Shown in pieces: positions 58,559 through 64,000 of a stretch of DNA of 64,000 nt. Source of the DNA: Frigoribacterium sp. JB110 (GTDB lineage Bacteria > Actinomycetota > Actinomycetes > Actinomycetales > Microbacteriaceae); assembly GCF_900163665.1 (NCBI RefSeq), contig NZ_FUIA01000020.1:62001-126000 (forward strand), given 5' to 3'. Made by a program: the position numbers and the translations under genes. The first letter of the stretch is position 1. Each line of letters begins with the position of its first letter. The notes below the pieces were generated by a model. It ran no database searches, was not told where the DNA came from, and saw only the letters and a list, made by a program, of their open reading frames with translations.

Positions 58559-58953
58559 GCACGGTAGCCGACAAGCTGGCACAGAAGAGCTCGCGCAAGC
58601 CGCGATCGAAGCAGGTGCGCCTGCGCCTGGTGTACATCGACTTCTGGTCGGCCATCAAGCTGTCGTTCCTGGCAGCGATCGTGGTTGCGATCGTGACCGT
58701 CGTGTCGTTCTTCCTGATCTACATGGTCATCGACACGATGCACATCATCGATCAGCTCGACGAGTTCATCGCCGGCTTCGCGGACATTCAGATCGCCTCG
58801 TTCATCGGTCTGCCGCAGGTGATGGCGTTCGCCGGCGTTCTCGCCATCCTGAACCTGATCGTGGTGACCGTGCTCGGCGCCGTGATGGCCGGAATCTACA
58901 ACCTCGCGGTCAAGGTCTCGGGCGGTCTGCTGGTCGGGTTCACCTCCAACTGA
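58555..58953 (+). CDS. DUF3566 membrane protein
   Basis: This 132-residue protein has a basic N-terminus ([28 protein letters not shown]), two membrane segments ([21 protein letters not shown] and [27 protein letters not shown]) and a conserved GGL-containing C-terminus. DUF3566 genes follow gyrA in most actinobacteria. The function is unknown, though the gyrase operon position is strongly conserved. Confidence 0.92.
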
Positions 58954-58959
58954 TCCTCA

Positions 58960-59006
58960 CCGCGCGGTGCGACACGGCCGGGAGACGCACGATTCGCACC
59001 GCGCGG
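58960..59006 (+). terminator. Terminator after the gyrase operon
   Basis: CCGCGCGGTGCG (58960-58971) pairs with CGCACCGCGCGG (58995-59006), a 12-bp stem six bases after the DUF3566 stop. Confidence 0.65.
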
Positions 59007-59063
59007 GATCATTCGGTAAACTCTTGAAGGTTGATCGGCGAGAGCCGAGATTCCTTCACAACG

Positions 59064-59136
59064 GGGCTATAGCTCAGGCGGTTAGAGCGCTTCACTGATA
59101 ATGAAGAGGTCCCAGGTTCAAGTCCTGGTAGCCCCA
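59064..59136 (+). tRNA. tRNA-Ile (GAT)
   Basis: The acceptor GGGGCTA pairs with TAGCCCC, the anticodon stem CTTCA/TGAAG encloses CTGATAA with anticodon GAT, and the T arm CCAGG-TTCAAGT-CCTGG is normal. The 3' CCA is not encoded. Confidence 0.97.
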
Positions 59137-59158
59137 CTCTCCAATTTCATACCCGCAA

Positions 59159-59231
59159 GGGGCCTTAGCTCAGTTGGTAGAGCGCCTGCTTTGCAAGCAG
59201 GATGTCAGGAGTTCGAATCTCCTAGGCTCCA
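59159..59231 (+). tRNA. tRNA-Ala (TGC)
   Basis: The acceptor GGGGCCT pairs with AGGCTCC (one G-T pair), the anticodon stem CCTGC/GCAGG encloses TTTGCAA with anticodon TGC, and the T loop is TTCGAAT. CCA is not encoded. The two tRNAs follow gyrA as in related genomes. Confidence 0.97.
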
Positions 59232-59239
59232 CAATTGAA

Positions 59240-59741
59240 GACGTACTAGAACACCTGACATCGGTTGGCTTGGGTGCGAGGGCGGCGAACGGCTCGGTGA
59301 GCCGGATCGTCGCCCTTTCGTCTTTGCTGATCTCGATGCCGTCGGTGAGCGCCTGGTTCGCGAGTTCTTGTGAGCGGGAGGCGAGGTGTTCGTCGAACGC
59401 GGCCTCGACCTGCGCTGCGAGCGCGGTGTACTCGGCCTCGGTGACAGCGATGTCTTGGGAGCAGTCAGCGACGCGTTGCTCAGAGCGACGACTTCGCGGC
59501 GGACGGCGGGCCGCTCCGTGATCGGGCCGCCCGGCCGCGACATCCGCGCTGACACCGTCGATCTGTCGCCGGTCACGGCGCACCACTCGCCTCCGTCGCC
59601 ATCGAAACCACTCATTGTCGCGCTCTCTGCGGACGGGTCGACGAACGCGCGGGCGATCAGGGCATTGTCGTCTCGGTGATCGTGGTTCATGTGCCGAAGC
59701 GCAGCGTCGATGACGTGCGACGCGAAGGTTGCGCGCAACAT
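59240..59741 (-). pseudogene. Frameshifted DUF2470-domain gene (heme-utilisation type)
   Basis: From ATG 59741 the frame encodes HVIDAALRHMNHDHRDDNALIARAF, SGFDGDGGEWCAV and ITERPAVRREVVALS, a good match to DUF2470, a domain linked to heme oxidation and iron release (HugZ-related). Near 59488 protein-like coding continues in another frame (EQRVADCSQDIAVTEAEYTALAAQ, then DEHLASRSQELANQALTDGIEI) with GC-rich third positions. The two halves suggest a one-base frameshift. The second frame runs toward the tRNA-Ala without a stop of its own. The alternative is an intact short DUF2470 gene beside unrelated coding debris. Confidence 0.5.
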
Positions 59742-59750
59742 CAGGGTCGC

Positions 59751-59780
59751 TTAGGGTGACCTTAGTTAGGTTTCCCTGAG
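59751..59780. promoter_or_regulatory. Candidate iron-responsive (DtxR/IdeR-like) operator
   Basis: TTAGGGTGACCTTAG and GTTAGGTTT lie side by side in the gap between the DUF2470 remnant and the surface-protein gene. Each resembles half of the DtxR box TTAGGTTAGCCTAACCTAA, but neither is a full match (about 11 of 19). The divergent heme-related context raises the likelihood. Confidence 0.35.
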
Positions 59781-59997
59781 TTTCGGCTCGCCTGCGGGCG
59801 CATCGGGGCTCGGATGCAGAACTGCCTGAGGCCGGGGTGGCGACCGGACCGAGATGGCGGAGCGAGCGCCCTCCCTACCAAGAAGCAGCGCCCGCTCCCA
59901 GCCGCCGGCCTCAGGCTGACACGCGCCGTTGGCGCGCCTGAAAACAGCGGGGCCGCGCGGCCACGCTGATTCTACCTCCCGGAGGAAACGGAATCAC

Positions 59998-61827
59998 ATG
60001 GCAGAGACAGCATCACTCATACCGCCGCGCTGGCGTGGCGCACAGCACAGAAAGCGGGCCGTCAGCTTGTTGACCGCTACCGCGCTGGCGTTCGGGGGCG
60101 CGATCCTCGCCCCACTGACCGCGCAGGCGGCGGAGCAGCCGAGTTTCACGGCTGAGGTGACGGAGGTCGCGAACGAGCGGATCGATGTCGCGATCGAAGG
60201 CGACGGTTACGGTGACGTTCAGGCGCTGCCGGGTCAGACTGAGCCGCACGCGTATTTCACGCTGATCGAGAAGGACTCGGATCTGTCCGAGGTCGGTCAG
60301 GCAGACACGGCGATCTCTGCAGAGGTCGCGCCCGACGGTACGGTCAGCGATGTCCTATCGGTTTCCGCCGGTGAGCTGGTCGAGCGCACCTCGTATGAGG
60401 TGATCTCCTGGCCTTCCCGCTCGTTCCCCACCGCGGAGAACCTGTATGCCCGCACAGACATCACGATCGACTGGGCCGCGCTCTTCCCCGAGGAAGCGCC
60501 GGTCTTCGAACCCAGCTTGTCTGTTGACCCGGCGACGGACCTGAACCCCGAAGGCGACACCGTCACCGTGACGGGCACGGGCTACAACCCGGCACAGGGC
60601 ATGTACGTCTTCCTGTGCGAAGATGTCGACCTTCCGGCCGACCTCTGGTCGCTCGCACTCGGATGCCGCGAGGGCGCCGCCGTCGTCTACCCCATCGACG
60701 ACACCACGGACGGCCGCGTCACCTTCGACGAGGACGGCGCGTTCGAGCTCGAGTTCGATGTGAAGCAGCTGAACGAAGGGACCACATCGGTCTACACCGC
60801 CGCGAACCACACGGCCACGTCAGATCGGGGGCAAGACGCGAAGGTGACGCTCGCATTCGCCGAGGCCCAGCCGGAGCCGGCTCAGCCGACGTTCACGGCA
60901 GAGGTGACGGAGAAGGCGAACGAGGGCATCGATGTCGCGATCGAAGGCGACGGTTACGGTGACGTTCAGGCGCTGCCGGGTCAGACCGAGCCGCACGCGT
61001 ACTTCACTCTGGTTGAGAAGGACTCCGACCTGTCAGATGTGAGCCAGTCGGACACCGCGATCTCAGCCTCGATCGAGGCTGACGGAACGCTCAGCGACGT
61101 GCTGTCGGTTCCCGCAGACGAGCTGGTGGAAGGCACCTCGTATGAAGTGATCTCATGGCCGTCACGGTCCAACCCGACCGAAGCGAACCTGTACACCCGC
61201 ACCGACATCACGATCGACTGGGCCGCACTCTTCCCAGACGATGAGACTCCCGGCGAAGAAGAGCCCGGTGAGGAACAGCCCGGTGAGGAAGATCCTGGCG
61301 CTATCACGGTCACGATCATCGACTCCAGCGGCGACGCCGTCACGTCGGTGACGCAAGGCGATGACATCGGAATCACCGTTAGCCCGGTCGAGCCGGGCGT
61401 GGAGTTCACCGTGACCGTCGAGTCTGATCGTGTCACGCTGCCGACCGCGGTCGCGGATGCGGATGGCGTCGCTTCGACGACGTGGATCGTTCCCGAGGGC
61501 TTCGAGACAGGCGAGCACACTGTCACCTTCGCTTCCGCGGACGGTGCAGATTCGTACAGCGCCGCGTTCGAGGTGCTCGCCGCCGGAGACCAGACCCCGG
61601 ACGATGGCGGTTCGGACGATGACGCAACCGGCGGTGGCTCCCATGAGGGCAACGGTTCCGGCGCCGCCGCTGGCGGGACGACGGACGGCGGCAGGGGCAA
61701 CGGCATCCTCGCCGCAACCGGCGCGGATGTCCCGTACGGCCTTGTGGGGATCGCGGGAGTGCTGACCCTGCTAGGGGCCGCCGTCCTGATGGCCAACCGC
61801 CGCGCGAACGCGGGCACCGCCCGCTGA
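59998..61827 (+). CDS. Secreted surface protein with two copies of a 115-residue module and LAATG sorting signal
   Basis: This 609-residue protein has a signal peptide (RAVSLLTATALAFGGAILAPLTAQAAE), module copy 1 (residues 50-164), an Ig-like GDTVTVTGTGYNPAQGMYVFLC domain, module copy 2 (299-413), a Glu/Pro/Gly linker, a second Ig-like domain, a Gly-rich spacer and a C-terminal LAATG motif, membrane helix and RR tail. LAXTG is the known sorting signal of class E sortases, so it should be cell-wall anchored. ATG 59998 follows GGAGGAA. It precedes an HtaA-domain gene with a third copy of the module, which suggests a heme or iron role. No family is recognised for the module. Confidence 0.82.
   Translation: MAETASLIPPRWRGAQHRKRAVSLLTATALAFGGAILAPLTAQAAEQPSFTAEVTEVANERIDVAIEGDGYGDVQALPGQTEPHAYFTLIEKDSDLSEVGQADTAISAEVAPDGTVSDVLSVSAGELVERTSYEVISWPSRSFPTAENLYARTDITIDWAALFPEEAPVFEPSLSVDPATDLNPEGDTVTVTGTGYNPAQGMYVFLCEDVDLPADLWSLALGCREGAAVVYPIDDTTDGRVTFDEDGAFELEFDVKQLNEGTTSVYTAANHTATSDRGQDAKVTLAFAEAQPEPAQPTFTAEVTEKANEGIDVAIEGDGYGDVQALPGQTEPHAYFTLVEKDSDLSDVSQSDTAISASIEADGTLSDVLSVPADELVEGTSYEVISWPSRSNPTEANLYTRTDITIDWAALFPDDETPGEEEPGEEQPGEEDPGAITVTIIDSSGDAVTSVTQGDDIGITVSPVEPGVEFTVTVESDRVTLPTAVADADGVASTTWIVPEGFETGEHTVTFASADGADSYSAAFEVLAAGDQTPDDGGSDDDATGGGSHEGNGSGAAAGGTTDGGRGNGILAATGADVPYGLVGIAGVLTLLGAAVLMANRRANAGTAR
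60145..60489 (+). repeat. 115-codon module, copy 1
   Basis: This 345-base segment encodes the block from FTAEVTEVANERIDVAIEGD to TIDWAALFP. It recurs with exactly the same length at 60892-61236 and 62104-62448. Confidence 0.9.
60892..61236 (+). repeat. 115-codon module, copy 2
   Basis: Same length as copy 1, with long runs of identical bases (for example across the VAIEGDGYGDVQALPGQTEP codons), so the duplication is recent or maintained by gene conversion. Confidence 0.9.
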
Positions 61828-61863
61828 TCACAGCATTCGGCTGCATCTCGGGCACGAGCCAAT

Positions 61864-61899
61864 CCCTCCTTCGGCGGCTGGCCAGCCGCCGAAGGAGGG
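61864..61899. terminator. Perfect 36-bp palindrome terminator
   Basis: The arms 61864-61881 and 61882-61899 (CCCTCCTTCGGCGGCTGG and its complement) form an 18-bp inverted repeat 36 bases after the surface-protein stop. It ends that transcript or attenuates read-through into the HtaA gene. Confidence 0.8.
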
Positions 61900-61989
61900 A
61901 CCGTGTCGCGTGGCAACGGATACGACAATCCGCAGCCGATCTGCGGATCTACGACGAATGACTGAGGACAACCCAGGAAGTGGTGCACT

Positions 61990-64000
61990 GTGGCTCGATC
62001 CATACCCCTGCGCAGGGCCGTCAGCCTGTTGACCGCCGCCGCCCTGGCACTGGGGGGCGCGCTTCTGGTGCCCTCTGCTGCGCAGGCGGCGGAGCAGCCG
62101 AGTTTCACGGCTGAGGTGACGGAGGTCGCGAACGAGCGGATCGAGGTCGCGATCGAAGGTGCCGGTTACGACGATGTGCAGGCGCTGCCTGGCCAGGCCG
62201 GCCCGCACGCATACTTCACAGTGATCGAGAAGGACTCGGACCTGGCAGCAGTGGAGGACACGCAGGCGGCGATCTCGGCGAGCATCGACGACGACGGCAG
62301 GATCAGCGATGTCCTGCCGATCCCCGCCGAAGACCTAGACCCGTCACGCGAATATGAGGTGATCTCGTGGCCGTCGCGCTCGTTCCCGACCGCTGAGAAC
62401 CTCTATGCACGTGCTGATATCGCTGTCGAATGGAACGTGCTCTTCCCCGGCGGTGCGCTGGAACGGGCCACCGTCACCCTCTCCGCCAGCTCGTCCTCGG
62501 CATATGTCGGCCAGGAGATCGAGTTGACGGCCAGGATCGCTCCTGACGTCGACGGCACCATCACGTTCTGGAATGGGAGCGAGCGGCTCGGCAGCGCGGT
62601 TCAGGCGACCCACGGCACCGCCGGGCTGACGACGAAGAACCTGCCAGTTGGTGATCACAGCATCACCGCCCGTTTCGTTCCGGACCCCGACGGCTACGCG
62701 GAATCGGTCTCCAACAGGGTGTCGGTCACGATCAGCGAACGGTCGGCGGAGGGCAGCTTGCAGTGGGGTGTGAAGAGCAACTTCCGCAGCTACGTCACCG
62801 GAGACATCGCAGGCGGGCGGATCATGGTGGCGGAGGGAGCAAAGCAGGCTGCGGGGAACGGCGTGTTCACTTTCCCGCAGGCCACCTCCGGCAGCACGTG
62901 GAACGGGCAGACGGGCACGGTCCAGTATGCGGGCCAGGTGACCTTCTACGGCCACAGCGGTGCACTGAATCACACGATCGCGAACCCGTCGATCCGAGTC
63001 ACGAACGCGACGAACGCGGACTTGAGGATCAGCTACAACGGCAGCACTATCGTTTTCGCGACCATCGACCTGTCATCGGCCACGCGACAGGGTCTCACCG
63101 GTGACGCGGTGCGCTTCAGCGGCGCGCCCGCGACGCTGACACGCGCTGGCGCGCAGTTCTTCTCCTACCAGGGACACGAGTTCTACAGCCCCGGAGAGGA
63201 ACTCGATCGGGTCACGTTCACGATCGGGCAGGCCAGCGATGTCGGCGTCACCGAACCCCCGACGACCCCGGGCGCGCACGGCAGCGAGAACCCGAACCCG
63301 CCCTCCAGCACTCCGGCGCCTGCTGCGGCGCAGGACTCGGCGGCGGCCGGCTCGTTGCGATGGGGCGTGTCCAGCGCCTTCGTCGCCTACACCACCTGTG
63401 AGGGTAAGGAACGCTTCGGCTACAGTCACTGCGCCAAGGGATCGATCTCGACCAGCGGCGTCGGCAACGGCTACCTCTTCCCCCAGGCCACCGGGAGCGA
63501 TTGGGATGCCGAGAGCCAGACCGGAACGGTCCGCTACTCGGGGGTAGTGAGCTTCCAGGGCTACGGGATGGCGATGTTCGCCGTGTCGAACCCCTCGATC
63601 ACCGTCCACAGCCCGGAATCGGCCACGCTGCACACGGGGAACACCGCGAACTTCGGTGTGTCCTCGTACCCGCTCGATCTGTCCTCCGCGACGAAGACCG
63701 GGGGCGAGAACGGTGAGGTCACCTGGTCAGGGGTCGGCGTCGAAGGGTCGCTCACCGGCGGTCCGGGCGGCGGCAGCTCGAACAGTGTCGGTTTCGACGA
63801 CCTGACGTTCACGGTCGGCACGGTGAGCTCGGAGTCGTTCGGCTCGACCTCGGCCGGCGACGAGGACACGGCGTACACGGCCGCTGAGAGCGTACCGACA
63901 ACGGCGGGGCTCGAGGTGCTCACGCCCGCCGACCGGATCCGCGCCGGCGGCCGCATCCAGTTGCAGGCATCCGGGTTCGACGCGGACGACCCCGGCGTGC
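61990..64000 (+). CDS. Secreted HtaA-domain (heme-binding) protein, truncated by window end
   Basis: The frame is open from GTG 61990 (AGGAAG upstream) to the window edge, at least 670 residues. Domains are a signal peptide ending AAQAAE, the 115-residue module (39-153), a bacterial Ig-like domain (about 165-250), and two HtaA domains beginning GSLQWGVKSNFRSYV (62752) and GSLRWGVSSAFVAYT (63349). Each HtaA domain has the typical GxxxFPQAT, TVxYxGxVxFxGxxxxxxxxxxNPSI progression. A further Ig-like segment starts before the edge. HtaA domains bind heme in corynebacteria and pass it to HmuT. The second domain has an inserted Cys pair (TTCEGKERFGYSHCAKG). Confidence 0.88.
   Translation, partial: MARSIPLRRAVSLLTAAALALGGALLVPSAAQAAEQPSFTAEVTEVANERIEVAIEGAGYDDVQALPGQAGPHAYFTVIEKDSDLAAVEDTQAAISASIDDDGRISDVLPIPAEDLDPSREYEVISWPSRSFPTAENLYARADIAVEWNVLFPGGALERATVTLSASSSSAYVGQEIELTARIAPDVDGTITFWNGSERLGSAVQATHGTAGLTTKNLPVGDHSITARFVPDPDGYAESVSNRVSVTISERSAEGSLQWGVKSNFRSYVTGDIAGGRIMVAEGAKQAAGNGVFTFPQATSGSTWNGQTGTVQYAGQVTFYGHSGALNHTIANPSIRVTNATNADLRISYNGSTIVFATIDLSSATRQGLTGDAVRFSGAPATLTRAGAQFFSYQGHEFYSPGEELDRVTFTIGQASDVGVTEPPTTPGAHGSENPNPPSSTPAPAAAQDSAAAGSLRWGVSSAFVAYTTCEGKERFGYSHCAKGSISTSGVGNGYLFPQATGSDWDAESQTGTVRYSGVVSFQGYGMAMFAVSNPSITVHSPESATLHTGNTANFGVSSYPLDLSSATKTGGENGEVTWSGVGVEGSLTGGPGGGSSNSVGFDDLTFTVGTVSSESFGSTSAGDEDTAYTAAESVPTTAGLEVLTPADRIRAGGRIQLQASGFDADDPGV
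62104..62448 (+). repeat. 115-codon module, copy 3 (in the HtaA-domain gene)
   Basis: Same 345-base length as the two copies in the preceding gene. The first 60 bases are nearly identical to copy 1, and the rest has diverged more. Confidence 0.9.

Noticed and set aside
59205-59260. Attachment-site duplication of the tRNA-Ala 3' end marking an integrated island
   Set aside because: I found no second copy of the tRNA 3' segment or integrase gene in the window, so island integration cannot be supported.

Overview
The window is high-GC actinobacterial chromosome. GTG and TTG starts, TANNNT -10 hexamers very close to start codons, a HspR-type HAIR site, and the gene order murJ-trxB-trxA / parB-parA / rsmG-jag-yidC-yidD-rnpA-rpmH / dnaA-dnaN-recF-DUF721-gyrB-gyrA-DUF3566-tRNA-Ile-tRNA-Ala all point to the order Micrococcales, probably a Microbacterium-like member of Microbacteriaceae. 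The genus is my inference from protein and gene-order resemblance. The chromosomal replication origin region lies at about 48.2-50.7 kb.

Layout. 0-11.6 kb: exodeoxyribonuclease III, a NarL/DesK-type two-component system, an FMN reductase, an ABC exporter pair, two tandem paralogous proline-rich membrane proteins, a ClpB without its N-terminal domain under a HAIR operator, and an azoreductase-like protein. 11.6-14.7 kb: a tightly packed cstA / cory-CC-star / ArsA-like ATPase unit. 14.9-22.2 kb: a putative quinate/shikimate uptake and catabolism locus. A 3-dehydroshikimate dehydratase fusion faces a six-gene operon (TRAP transporter, shikimate/quinate dehydrogenase, phosphotriesterase-like hydrolase, TetR regulator), and both outer ends carry the same AATGTACC-type palindrome. 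22.3-28.4 kb: two GT4 glycosyltransferases and a GntR-controlled isomerase / 3-hydroxyacyl-CoA dehydrogenase operon. 28.5-39.4 kb: CCA-adding enzyme, an ArsR/SRPBCC pair, a methyltransferase, DUF6049, murJ, a small membrane protein, trxB behind a SigR-type promoter, trxA and an ion channel. 39.6-48.2 kb: parBA, a 2.35-kb parS-rich stretch, and the rsmG-to-rpmH operon. 48.2-59.2 kb: dnaA, oriC, dnaN, recF, DUF721, gyrBA, DUF3566 and two tRNAs. 59.2-64 kb: an iron/heme surface-protein locus with a degraded DUF2470 gene, a LAATG-anchored surface protein and a secreted HtaA-domain protein cut by the window end.

The regulatory sequences are the most informative part beyond the genes: a shared TetR-type operator, a duplicated palindrome-plus-promoter module before two membrane-protein genes, a 58-bp palindrome present three times between genes, seven parS sites, and at least eight starts that look leaderless. 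The most novel biology is probably in the heme-surface locus (three exact-length copies of a 115-residue module that I do not recognise), the TetR/TRAP catabolic locus, and the cstA/cory-CC-star/ATPase unit.
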